Positions 1 to 8,850 of a DNA stretch of 34,271 nucleotides are shown in pieces. The notes under the pieces are model-generated. The model did not search any database. It was not told the origin of the DNA and was given only the letters and a program-made list of their open reading frames with translations. Every line of letters starts with the position of its first letter. Position 1 is the stretch's first letter. Source of the DNA: RGIG990 sp045589455 (GTDB taxonomy: Bacteria > Verrucomicrobiota > Kiritimatiellia > RFP12 > UBA3636); the NCBI GenBank assembly GCA_045589455.1, contig JAZNPC010000075.1, forward strand, positions 1 to 34,271, given 5' to 3'. Position numbers and translations under genes: made by a program.

Positions 1-126
1 TACGATTTCGCTATCCCTTCTTCTCGCCTATGCCTCGCAACATAAACCTTGGGAGTCGCTATTGGGTTGGTCGGTAACTACCCCCCGTTGGACTTTCACC
101 ATAGAACTATGACATGCCCGTCATAC
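1..126 (-). mobile_element. Probable group II intron, 5' end only (runs off the left edge)
   Basis: Read on the minus strand from 126, the sequence begins GTATGACGGGCATG, forms a perfect hairpin (TATGAC at 108-113 with GTCATA at 120-125), and then carries GGTGAAAGTCC (complement of 90-100), followed by a G-run and a GTAGTTACCG stretch. A GUGYG-like start, an early GGCATG and a GGTGARAGTCC element are features I associate with domain I of bacterial group II introns, especially class C. Class C introns typically insert just after intrinsic terminators, and this element starts two bases after the T-run of the terminator at 129-158. The start is GTATG rather than the canonical GTGYG. No reverse-transcriptase ORF, domain V or 3' end is visible, because they would lie beyond the window. 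It could instead be another structured intergenic element. Confidence 0.5.
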
Positions 127-128
127 AT

Positions 129-158
129 AAAAAAGGCGCCCTTTTGGACGCCTTTTTT
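129..158 (-). terminator. Intrinsic terminator of the ABC/OPT-like operon
   Basis: AAAAAAGGCG (129-138) pairs perfectly with CGCCTTTTTT (149-158). The stem continues inward with two C:G pairs after one mismatch, around a TTTT loop. On the minus strand the hairpin ends in six T and begins about two bases after the stop codon of the last ATPase gene. The A/T flanks are symmetric, so it could work in both directions. Confidence 0.9.
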
Positions 159-159
159 A

Positions 160-930
160 TTATAACTTAATCTCACCTGTGGTGATGTTCATGTCAGCGG
201 TGTTCTGTACGCGATCTACAAGACCGCCTTTAATCCACACGATTCGGTCAGATGCCTTCAACATCTTATGGTCGTGGGTTGCTGAAATAACCGTTACACC
301 CTCTTGCTTACAAAGCTTAGAAAGCAAATCAATGATTTCTTCACCTGTCTTTTGGTCAAGGTTAGCTGTTGGTTCGTCAGCCAAAATAATAGTTGGATTA
401 TTTGCAAGCGCACGAGCGATTGCAACACGTTGCTGCTGACCACCTGACATCTCACCAGGTGTGTGGTTCAAACGATGACCAAGACCTACCATATCAAGTA
501 CTTCTTTAGCACGCTTTTCTGCCTCTGCATCAGGAACGCCAAGGAAAGTCATTGGTAGCATAACATTACCCAAACCTGTTAACCATGGAATTAAGTTATA
601 GGATTGGAAAACGTAACCAATGTGCTTGCAGCGAAAATATGATAGCTCACGAGAAGACAATGAAGGAAGAGAGACTCCTCCAACCTTAACCTCACCATGT
701 GAAGGCTTATCTAATGCACCAACCATATTAAACAAGGTTGTCTTACCAGATCCAGATGGACCCATGATTGATAGGTATTCCTCGCGATATACGTCAACAT
801 TGATATTGTTCAAGGCGTATACCTTTTCATCACCCTTTGAATAAATTTTATCTACGCCTCTTACCTCAATCAAGACCTCTTGCCCTTTTGGAGGTGGTGG
901 TGGCATATAAACATCTTCTTTTCTACTCAT
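160..930 (-). CDS. ABC transporter ATP-binding protein, LolD/MacB/FtsE type (second ATPase of the operon)
   Basis: A 256-aa ATPase that should power a FtsX-type permease. All family motifs are intact: Walker A GPSGSGKTT (57-65), Q-loop Gln 109, signature MSGGQ (161-165), Walker B IILADE (181-186), D-loop ANLD and switch His 219. The N-terminus carries an unusual run of five prolines (MPPPPPK, residues 9-15), so Met9 is an alternative start; I kept the first ATG, which is preceded by a weak ACGGATG-like site. It is the last gene of the operon, 26 bases after the 667-aa membrane protein and just before the terminator. It is a paralogue of the ATPase at 8078-8848 (also 256 aa), suggesting a heterodimeric ATPase pair or two modules. 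The substrate is unknown. Confidence 0.93.
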   Translation of the reverse strand: MSRKEDVYMPPPPPKGQEVLIEVRGVDKIYSKGDEKVYALNNINVDVYREEYLSIMGPSGSGKTTLFNMVGALDKPSHGEVKVGGVSLPSLSSRELSYFRCKHIGYVFQSYNLIPWLTGLGNVMLPMTFLGVPDAEAEKRAKEVLDMVGLGHRLNHTPGEMSGGQQQRVAIARALANNPTIILADEPTANLDQKTGEEIIDLLSKLCKQEGVTVISATHDHKMLKASDRIVWIKGGLVDRVQNTADMNITTGEIKL

Positions 931-956
931 AAATACATCCGTTTATTTTAAAAGGT

Positions 957-2960
957 TTAGTAAGATACGGTACTAATTGCTTTAGACAAGAATACAATAC
1001 CTACAGACAACAATGAAATCAAACCTGTTCCAACAAAGAAGCCTGAAGAAACAACAGGAATCATCTTACGCCACTCACGTCCGAACTTTCTCTCAAAGTA
1101 GAATTTACCGATAATTGCACCAATAAAGTTAGGAACAACAGTATGAGGAGCGGTCTGACCCAAGCCACGTACAACACCAAAGAATAGCATTGTTGGAGCA
1201 CCAAACCAACCGAGGATACTCATAACAACTGCAGCAGAACCAAGACCAGAGAAGAATCTCCAGAAGCCCAATGCCTCACTAAATTGAGAATATTCACCAA
1301 GTGTTGAAGAATATAGCAAGCAAGCATTCTTAGCATTCAAATCCCAAATTTCCATTGTGAATGGATAAACTGCTGAAGGAATTTCTGCTAAGCTCCAAAT
1401 AAAGCTTGAGAACAAGATTGTTGAAATTATAATAACAGGGAATAGGAAGAACTGTGCCTTCCAAATAGATCCAAACTTACAGCCTAGCAATTCAGCCTGC
1501 TTGTAGTTAACAACCTGAATACCATAGTTTGATTTAGGAATTGGCATAAACCAAATCTTTACACCTGTATAGCCAGACATAATGAATGCAAGCTCTGTGA
1601 TAAATGGAATTTCAATAACCTGACCTGCAAGACCTTCCAAACGAGCTGTAACATAAGAAATCAAAGGCGTATATAGGAAACCAAAGAAGAATAGTACTGC
1701 CATCACACCTGGATGCCAATCAATCAACCAGCCAGATAGTAAAATATAGGATGAGCAAGTAATAATATATGACAAGCAAACCCATTTACCAGGAACGTGT
1801 CCACGGAGCTTTGATCTACGCTCAATTTCTTCCATACTTTGAATACCAACCTTGGTATTACGGTTACGGCGAACAGTCATAATTGCCACAGCTATACCAT
1901 AAATAGCAATTGCTAAGGAAACACCAATCTGGAAACTGAAATAGAAATCTACGTTATTAGCGAACAATGTAGTAACGGTATCATCACCCTGCTTCCAGGT
2001 TGGCATCATACCATAACTGTACAAGATTGGGTTCATAATAAAGGTAAATAACAAACCAATAAAAGAGCCAACCATTGAATAGTAAGGTAGTGTCATACCT
2101 AAGATTATGTTACCCATATCAAAGGACATACCTGTTGCAACTGCAGGTAAGAAATCCTCAGTATATGACGTAAAGTCAGCAAATGGAATCTTAAACACCA
2201 TCAATGGCTGATCAAAGAATGAACCAGTGATTGTTGGAAGACCCATATAAATTAGACCAAATATCATACCGATACCAGACCCGACACAGAACATTCTCCA
2301 ACGAACATTTGAACCTGATGTCTTTGCAGAGCCTTCAACCTGCTCTGACATAGCAAGAATACCTTGTGCACCAACAGGAACCATTGGGAAAGGAAGACGC
2401 TCTATATCTGATGTCAAACGGAATAATCCATAACCTAGAACAGCAGTATCAATACGTGACATAATTTCACGGAAAAGGAATAAGCCCAAGAATGGTAGCC
2501 ATGCCTTACTTAAAAAAGTTCTAGGAAGTTCATCAAGATTTAATGGAGCAACCCACGTAGGAATTCCCGCAGCAACACCTGTTGAAACAGCAGCATCTGA
2601 GCGAACAAGGAACTGTGTGTAAAGTGGTGTACCATAGACACTTCTACCCATTATCATACCACTCATATAGAATAGAATGAAGAGCTGCGCTCTAGAAAGC
2701 TTTGCATTTGCACGCTTAGCTACCTCAACGAATAGTAGCACGGTTACCCATTGAGCAGCACCACCGATACCAGTACCAGCAACAAGCTCCATGTAAAGAG
2801 CACCTGGCACCATAACAGCAGCAACAAACAATGTTCCTATAAGGGAAGAAATATTATAACCGTCCTCAAAGGTGTCTGGCACCTCGAGTAACCGTCTAAA
2901 ATCCTCTAGTTCCTTATCTTGTGTTTTAATTCTTCTTTTAAAAAGTTGAGATAATTTCAT
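957..2960 (-). CDS. Large polytopic membrane protein, OPT-like/DUF6785-related putative transporter
   Basis: A 667-aa, very hydrophobic protein with roughly a dozen or more predicted membrane segments separated by short loops. A charged N-terminal cytoplasmic segment (1-35) precedes the first helix. Conserved-looking pieces include MELVAGTGIGGAAQW (about 57-71), a PMVPVGAQGILAMSEQ stretch after the first third, and a C-terminal GLGQTAPHTVVPNF stretch. The pattern resembles the oligopeptide-transporter-like and DUF6784/6785 proteins common in PVC bacteria; the assignment is from memory of the family's appearance, not a search. It sits in the operon 28 bases after the 1698-aa fusion and 26 bases before the second ATPase, so it probably works with the ABC components. 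Substrate and direction are unknown. It has no ATP-binding motif of its own. Confidence 0.65.
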   Translation of the reverse strand: MKLSQLFKRRIKTQDKELEDFRRLLEVPDTFEDGYNISSLIGTLFVAAVMVPGALYMELVAGTGIGGAAQWVTVLLFVEVAKRANAKLSRAQLFILFYMSGMIMGRSVYGTPLYTQFLVRSDAAVSTGVAAGIPTWVAPLNLDELPRTFLSKAWLPFLGLFLFREIMSRIDTAVLGYGLFRLTSDIERLPFPMVPVGAQGILAMSEQVEGSAKTSGSNVRWRMFCVGSGIGMIFGLIYMGLPTITGSFFDQPLMVFKIPFADFTSYTEDFLPAVATGMSFDMGNIILGMTLPYYSMVGSFIGLLFTFIMNPILYSYGMMPTWKQGDDTVTTLFANNVDFYFSFQIGVSLAIAIYGIAVAIMTVRRNRNTKVGIQSMEEIERRSKLRGHVPGKWVCLSYIITCSSYILLSGWLIDWHPGVMAVLFFFGFLYTPLISYVTARLEGLAGQVIEIPFITELAFIMSGYTGVKIWFMPIPKSNYGIQVVNYKQAELLGCKFGSIWKAQFFLFPVIIISTILFSSFIWSLAEIPSAVYPFTMEIWDLNAKNACLLYSSTLGEYSQFSEALGFWRFFSGLGSAAVVMSILGWFGAPTMLFFGVVRGLGQTAPHTVVPNFIGAIIGKFYFERKFGREWRKMIPVVSSGFFVGTGLISLLSVGIVFLSKAISTVSY

Positions 2961-2988
2961 ATTATATGTCTCGTTATTGCTTTAAATC

Positions 2989-5900
2989 TTATTCGGCATC
3001 CTTGCCTTCCAATGTAGCCGCAGTTTGAGCGCGATAATGCTCAATTGTCTCAATTGGTAGAGAGCGCCATAGTAGGAACTGCTTACGCAACTCATCTGCA
3101 AAGCCACGATTGCTACGCATCCAAGCATTAGGTGTACCACCCTGACGAGTAATTTCTACTACAACCTCATCAATACCCTTGATTTCAAATTCAGATGAAT
3201 ACATTCTGAATTTTTGGAAGATACCTAGATCAAAAGGAGCAAGAGAAACATCTGCCTCAATACCTAGCGCATCCTTACCACCCTTTGCACCATGAAGCTT
3301 GAATAGCTTTACATTGCGAGCAGCAAATGCACCTAGAGTTGCATCATTATGATTATTAAAGTGTTCTCTAATGAAGGATAGAATACCTGAGAAATCTACC
3401 TCTGAAACTGTGAATGGGAATACGAACTTCAACAAATCACCCTCTGGTGAAGGCATGCTCCACTTACGAGCAACACCTGGATTTGCAGACTTACTTGCGC
3501 GTAATGCAGGGAAAATTGTTGAAAGCATTACCACTGCCATAACAATTAAGATTGTGCAAACAGATGTTAGGGATGAGAAGTTCATTTCAGGAGGAGTCAT
3601 AACACCCATATGACCAAGGAAGTTCAAAACCTTAGCCACAATCTGTGATAGAAGATAGCCGCCCATACCACCAATTACAGAATATACTGCAGATTCAGCA
3701 AAGAATAATGCACCAACATTTGGAGGTGACAAGCCTAGAGCAGAATATGTGAAGATTTCACGCTCACGGTCAACAATAGAACCCATGAGTGAGCTAAAGA
3801 TGATTAGACCACCAAGTAGTAATGGAATAATAACATCTGCAAAACCGGAACCTTCAACTGCCTGAGTAAAGAACATATAACGAACGCCTTCTGAGCTCTT
3901 TACATGAACAGTACCTGTAAATACAGGAGCAAGTGCGCGTGCTTCTGCTTCAATATCTATAGAATCACTTCTTGGATATAGCACCATAAAGTTTACATAG
4001 TTATTTGAACCAAAGGCCTTACTCAAATCATCCAAGTTGGCGATGGCAACTGTATCTGCATTAAACCATTCAAATGTTCCTACCTGCATTGACTCAAGAG
4101 ACTCAACAGAGCTTACTCCAGCACCTGTTCCACCAGCATTCTTAATTGTTGATTGGAAGTCTGGCAATAATAATTTTTGGCTATCAAGAGTTGAAGCATT
4201 TTGTAGTTTTAAACCATCAAAGATGCCTGCAAATGTAAATGAAACACCATTAATAAGAACCTCTTCGCCTTCCTTTACACCCAATTCTGCTGCGATAGTT
4301 TGAGGAAGGAAAATTGGAGAGAATTCAGTGCCTTCAGTTGTTGCAAACTCTGGACAAATTTCCGCCAAAGTCTTTGAGCACTCAAATTCGCCCTTATCAA
4401 AGCCCATAATTGCCTTAATATTAACGATTTTCGATGTGCTTGGGCAATAAATAACACGCTCAGGAGCAAGTGGTGCGATACCAACATCTGTGCTCTTTGT
4501 TGGGTTAGGGAATACACCACCACGGCGATAAATCTTGAAATCTTCGCCCATTATTATCTCAATAGACTCAGTTAGAGGGCGATCAATGCCTAACAATGAT
4601 AGACGATGTAGTTCGATACGATTCTCACCTTGACCACGTCCTAGATAGCTTTCTACAACACCTTGCTGTGAAGTAAAGGAAGCAAATACAAGAATCGTAA
4701 ATGTCAATAGAACTACCGTTGTACATGTTAAGAATGTCTTAAGAGGGCGATTACGCATACCCGCAATACCAATTAGGATTGCAGAAAGTGTGGTTGAATT
4801 CTCACTCTCCATGCCATGTACCGTTGAAGACAAGCCTTGCATTGCCTTAATTTCTTGCTTAATCTTGCCCATCATAATAGCTGTCGTGATAACAGATAGT
4901 AAGATGATTACGAATGCAAGGAAGATAATCGTAGGAGCAGATGCTAATGCAAATGCAGGGTGAGTAAAGAATAGAATTGCAAATGTAATAATGAAGAATG
5001 TGCAGAAGCCAAGTAGCTGCTTATAGATAGAAGTATAACCACAAATTAAGCGCTCCATTGCAAAGGCAAATGGAATGTTTAATAGTAGAAGCAACACAAC
5101 AGCCTGTACTAAATCTTCTGTTACAGAACGAAGAGGATTATAAACACGGCCCTCAATACAAGTTGCAAAAACCTGATGAGCACGAGCTCTAGACCATTGC
5201 TTCTTTTCTGCAGCAGTTCTAGCCTCATCAAGATGGTCTTTTGCGTCTGCATGAAGCTCCTCTAAGTCATCGCGAATAATATTTCTTTGACGAAGTGTAT
5301 CTAGACGAGCCTCGTTTAGAATAAATGCATCATTTGCGCCTTGAGCTATTCCATCAAAGTTTAGCATTTCACTGGCATCCATTGAAATACCTTCGCCCAT
5401 TGCAGCATCCATACGCTCTGAAGCACTAGCGGTTCCATTTGTCAAAGCAACCGAGCCTAGAACCATATCACCATTAGAGCCAATGCGTTTAATTCTATCT
5501 GGTCTATCAGCAAAGAACTCGTTTTTCTTTAGCTGGCCAATTCCATATGAAGCAGATGTCTTGTGCTTAGCATCCTTAGATGCAATAAGAATTTGTGCCT
5601 CATACATTGCTCCACCAGCAGGATCTGGTGCATAACCATTACTAAATGTTAGACCACCATATGCATAAAACAAATGAATAGGAGTGTTAATGATACCTGC
5701 AGACTCACCTTCTACAGAAATTCGTTCAAGCGCTCCTGTATCCTTATTATAACCAATACCAATGGTAGAAGAACGCCAGCCGGAAATTGCTGTCGAATGT
5801 GATACCATAGGCATATAAACAAAGCCATTATGAAGAATACGTGTACGAGCTAGCTTACTAATACCCACCTGAGACTCTGTTTGCTCAATTCCTGTAAATT

Positions 5901-8085
5901 GTAAAATAGCATTTTCTGGGACACCATCTGCCTCTGTAGAGCCTCGTGCATAATTTATAAAATTAACGCCATCCCATGTTTTTTTATCCATATCTACAGT
6001 ATATAGATATGTTGGTTCCATCTTTTCTGCCTTAAATTGTGGACGGATAGATAGTTGTTCGCTATTCGCCAAAGCAGTACATAAGCAAACCATCTGATCC
6101 TTAAGTGCAGATAATTCATAATTATCAGCAAAAGGAAGAGCATCATGAGCAAGAGAATTACCTACTGTCATCAACTGGAAGCCAGGAATACCTAAACCAG
6201 TAGCTACTGCAGATGGTACAGAACGCTGATTTGGAACACTCAATGAGAAAGGCTTAAATGTTGGGTTTGCAACAGTTGGTCTATATAGCACTGCACTACC
6301 CCAATCCTTGCCTTCTACAATACCAGTATGCTTTTCTACAACAACGCCATTATCTTTTATCTCACGACCATAATAGATGTTATCTAACACACCCAAATGG
6401 CGTAGATACATACCAATATCCATGCTTTCAAAGCGATACAAGCCTGATGCATTAATAACGGAGTACATCCATGGGTCTGTTGCTGAAGCAAAATCGAAAT
6501 CAAAATGACCAACTATAGCAAGGTTTTTACCGCTAGAGATAAATGCATTACTTAAGTTAATCCATGTTTTGTTATTTTCTATGTGTCTTGATAGTTCTTC
6601 AATGCGTAGCTTTAGACGTCTATCAATTTTTTGAATTAGGTCATTATAAACCAATGTAAATTCTTCCATTGGAGAATCTGTTTTATTTATACCTAATTTC
6701 TTTAAATCATTGTAAGCAATAACAAGCTCTTCTGTTTCTTCGAAGGTTTTCTTGTTTAACTGGCGGCGCAATTCATTCCACATTGCGCGAACAGCTCTAC
6801 ATTCTTCCTCTTGTCTTTTTAGCTCTTTAATCCTTTCTGCATTAGCAACAGGATCTTCTTCCTCAAGACGCTTTAGCTCTAGATTTGCTTCAGAAAGCAT
6901 AGTGCGCTGTTCTCCAACAGCACCAATAATAACATCTCTTAGACGAAGTCTTAAATCATCAGTATATTTAATATTTCTTGCCTCATCATCTTTTGCTGTT
7001 ATTACATTTGCAATGGATATTGTATGAGACAAATCAATATTATACTGAAGCTCTAAAGCATATGATTTAGCTCTGTTTGAAAGAGTTGTTTCTGCAGCTC
7101 CTTTGCTTTCAATCTCATGTGATGCCATATCTACAGAATGGTAGAAGAAACGAGCACCCTCTTGACCAGCATAGTGAGAACCAAAAAATACAACTACTAT
7201 CTTTCTATTATAAGGGCCTTTCTTAGCCAACTCACAAACAACATCAGTTAGCAATGCTGCATTTGCTGCATAGCGGTTATCTGGGGAATAATCTGGTGTA
7301 AAGCCATATGTATCAACGCGAGCAGAAAGCACAATTGCTTGTGGAACATCTAATCCAACTGTCCAATTTTCTTTATATGGAAGCTCAACCCAAAGATTTT
7401 TGGTTGTTGCATCAACTAATACTGCCTTTGCATCAATAACTGCATTTTTGCTGCCATCTGCTGTTAAAAGACCTGCTGCTTCTGCATTCGCTCTATCAAT
7501 ATATAAACGAGGGACTAGAGATATTGTTTCAAAATTGCAATTTACTAATTCCCATTGATTTAAAGACTCATCGCCAACCAGAATAACAGCCTTTGCACCA
7601 CTCATAAAAGTGTCTGAAAGAGATACTCCTGGCAAGGTTGTATCAACAACAGCAATAGCGCCATTAACATTAACACCATCTAAATCTTTGATAGAACCAC
7701 TCTTAACATAAACTATTGGTGCGTCAATTGGTTCCTCTAAAACAAAGGCAGCTGGGCCATTGTTTACCATCAACACGCCTGGCACTGGCTGGCCATCATA
7801 TGTAACAGAACATGTTTGTGTCTCTTGAACTAGGGTATCAAATGTTTGATAATGAGGTGTTAAACCAGCTGCACGTAACTCTGCTTCAATAGCAGCAAAG
7901 CTTGCATCAAGAGCCTCACTACCAGCTATACGACTTGGATGAGAGGAAAGCTCGCCATAAACACGAGAATATACCGTATCTGCCACATTTGTAGCACCAC
8001 AAGTGGCTGCCATAAACGCTATGCTAGTGACAGCCGCCTTAGTTATTGCCTTCATTTTACTTATACTATAAATCATCTTACTCAT
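2989..8085 (-). CDS. Degenerate M28 peptidase-like domain fused to FtsX-type ABC permease (1698 aa)
   Basis: N-terminal signal/anchor helix (about 12-30), then an extracytoplasmic M28-like fold in two halves. The first half (about 35-365) contains a PA-like stretch and the core LSARVDT...DN...FFGSHYAGQEG; the second (about 518-680) contains VGHFDFD and GIPGFQL...NSLAHDAL. A charged helical insert (about 375-505) separates them. A further extracytoplasmic region runs to about 985. Three membrane helices follow (about 991-1073), then an FtsX permease: helix 1116-1138, extracytoplasmic domain to about 1415, three helices (1418-1439, 1459-1483, 1506-1530) with DREREIFTYSALG as coupling motif, and a cytoplasmic tail of about 165 residues. 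Usual M28 metal and catalytic residues look replaced (Arg 256, Ser-His 303-304), so proteolysis is doubtful. I chose ATG at 8085 because AGAGGA precedes it and it overlaps the upstream stop codon by only 8 bases; the longer reading frame from 8214 would run deep into the ATPase gene. Confidence 0.85.
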   Translation of the reverse strand: MSKMIYSISKMKAITKAAVTSIAFMAATCGATNVADTVYSRVYGELSSHPSRIAGSEALDASFAAIEAELRAAGLTPHYQTFDTLVQETQTCSVTYDGQPVPGVLMVNNGPAAFVLEEPIDAPIVYVKSGSIKDLDGVNVNGAIAVVDTTLPGVSLSDTFMSGAKAVILVGDESLNQWELVNCNFETISLVPRLYIDRANAEAAGLLTADGSKNAVIDAKAVLVDATTKNLWVELPYKENWTVGLDVPQAIVLSARVDTYGFTPDYSPDNRYAANAALLTDVVCELAKKGPYNRKIVVVFFGSHYAGQEGARFFYHSVDMASHEIESKGAAETTLSNRAKSYALELQYNIDLSHTISIANVITAKDDEARNIKYTDDLRLRLRDVIIGAVGEQRTMLSEANLELKRLEEEDPVANAERIKELKRQEEECRAVRAMWNELRRQLNKKTFEETEELVIAYNDLKKLGINKTDSPMEEFTLVYNDLIQKIDRRLKLRIEELSRHIENNKTWINLSNAFISSGKNLAIVGHFDFDFASATDPWMYSVINASGLYRFESMDIGMYLRHLGVLDNIYYGREIKDNGVVVEKHTGIVEGKDWGSAVLYRPTVANPTFKPFSLSVPNQRSVPSAVATGLGIPGFQLMTVGNSLAHDALPFADNYELSALKDQMVCLCTALANSEQLSIRPQFKAEKMEPTYLYTVDMDKKTWDGVNFINYARGSTEADGVPENAILQFTGIEQTESQVGISKLARTRILHNGFVYMPMVSHSTAISGWRSSTIGIGYNKDTGALERISVEGESAGIINTPIHLFYAYGGLTFSNGYAPDPAGGAMYEAQILIASKDAKHKTSASYGIGQLKKNEFFADRPDRIKRIGSNGDMVLGSVALTNGTASASERMDAAMGEGISMDASEMLNFDGIAQGANDAFILNEARLDTLRQRNIIRDDLEELHADAKDHLDEARTAAEKKQWSRARAHQVFATCIEGRVYNPLRSVTEDLVQAVVLLLLLNIPFAFAMERLICGYTSIYKQLLGFCTFFIITFAILFFTHPAFALASAPTIIFLAFVIILLSVITTAIMMGKIKQEIKAMQGLSSTVHGMESENSTTLSAILIGIAGMRNRPLKTFLTCTTVVLLTFTILVFASFTSQQGVVESYLGRGQGENRIELHRLSLLGIDRPLTESIEIIMGEDFKIYRRGGVFPNPTKSTDVGIAPLAPERVIYCPSTSKIVNIKAIMGFDKGEFECSKTLAEICPEFATTEGTEFSPIFLPQTIAAELGVKEGEEVLINGVSFTFAGIFDGLKLQNASTLDSQKLLLPDFQSTIKNAGGTGAGVSSVESLESMQVGTFEWFNADTVAIANLDDLSKAFGSNNYVNFMVLYPRSDSIDIEAEARALAPVFTGTVHVKSSEGVRYMFFTQAVEGSGFADVIIPLLLGGLIIFSSLMGSIVDREREIFTYSALGLSPPNVGALFFAESAVYSVIGGMGGYLLSQIVAKVLNFLGHMGVMTPPEMNFSSLTSVCTILIVMAVVMLSTIFPALRASKSANPGVARKWSMPSPEGDLLKFVFPFTVSEVDFSGILSFIREHFNNHNDATLGAFAARNVKLFKLHGAKGGKDALGIEADVSLAPFDLGIFQKFRMYSSEFEIKGIDEVVVEITRQGGTPNAWMRSNRGFADELRKQFLLWRSLPIETIEHYRAQTAATLEGKDAE

Positions 8086-8848
8086 AATCCTCTGTTCCCA
8101 AGCTAGCCTTCTCAATTGTAACATTAGCTCTATCAGCCATGCGCTCAATCTGACCATCAGAAATCCATACCATACGATCACAAACTGATAGCATGTTGTG
8201 GTCATGAGTTGCACAAATAACTGTTACTCCGTCTTTCTTATTTAAATCACAAAGTAATTGATGAATTTCAACACCGGTCTTAAGATCAAGGTTACCTGTA
8301 GGCTCATCGCAAAGCAAAATTGATGGATTATTTGCTAATGAGCGAGCAATTGCTACACGCTGCATCTGACCACCAGACATCTCTTTAGGGCGGTGATTCC
8401 AGCGCTCACCAAGACCAACCTTCTCAAGAAGAGCCATACCACGAGCGCGAGCCTCATCAGCATGTACACCAGCAAAAACCATTGGAAGTGTAACGTTTTC
8501 CAATGCTGTCATTACTGTGTTTAGGTTAAAGGTTTGGAACACATAACCAATCTTACGACAACGTAGAAAAGCAAGCTCATCTGCATTCAATTGAGCCATA
8601 TCCACACCATCGATAAATACACGACCTGAGGTTGGAGAATCCAAGCCACCAACCATATTAAAGAAGGTTGATTTACCTGAACCTGATGGACCCATCACAC
8701 AAATATATTCACCACGATATATATCAAGTGAAATACCATTTAGCGCATGAACCTCTTCATCACCGCGCATAAACACGCGGTGGATACCATGCACAGAAAC
8801 TAGAACCTCACGATTCTTTGCATATTCTTCTTCATTAAATGTTGTCAT
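8078..8848 (-). CDS. ABC transporter ATP-binding protein, LolD/MacB/FtsE type (first ATPase of the operon)
   Basis: A 256-aa ATPase with complete motifs: Walker A GPSGSGKST (53-61), Q-loop Gln 105, signature MSGGQ (157-161), Walker B ILLCDE (177-182), D-loop GNLD and switch His 215. It follows the 497-aa permease by two bases and overlaps the start of the M28-FtsX fusion by eight, so translation of the three is probably coupled. The close physical coupling suggests it serves one or both of those permeases. It is related to the second ATPase but clearly diverged, so the two are not a recent duplication. The family normally couples ATP hydrolysis to mechanical movement of extracytoplasmic domains (LolCDE, MacB, FtsEX) rather than to a transmembrane channel. 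Confidence 0.93.
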   Translation of the reverse strand: MTTFNEEEYAKNREVLVSVHGIHRVFMRGDEEVHALNGISLDIYRGEYICVMGPSGSGKSTFFNMVGGLDSPTSGRVFIDGVDMAQLNADELAFLRCRKIGYVFQTFNLNTVMTALENVTLPMVFAGVHADEARARGMALLEKVGLGERWNHRPKEMSGGQMQRVAIARSLANNPSILLCDEPTGNLDLKTGVEIHQLLCDLNKKDGVTVICATHDHNMLSVCDRMVWISDGQIERMADRANVTIEKASLGTEDYE

Positions 8849-8850
8849 AT

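Noticed and set aside
6752..7027. Plus-strand open frames inside the minus-strand operon (for example 6752-7027 and 10914-11180)
   Set aside because: They are antisense shadows of well-supported genes and show no ribosome sites or recognisable domains.
8086..8214. A longer N-terminus for the M28-FtsX fusion (43 more residues from an ATG at 8214)
   Set aside because: It lies wholly inside the ATPase gene in another frame, and ATG at 8085 has AGAGGA at proper spacing and is followed by a signal-like helix.
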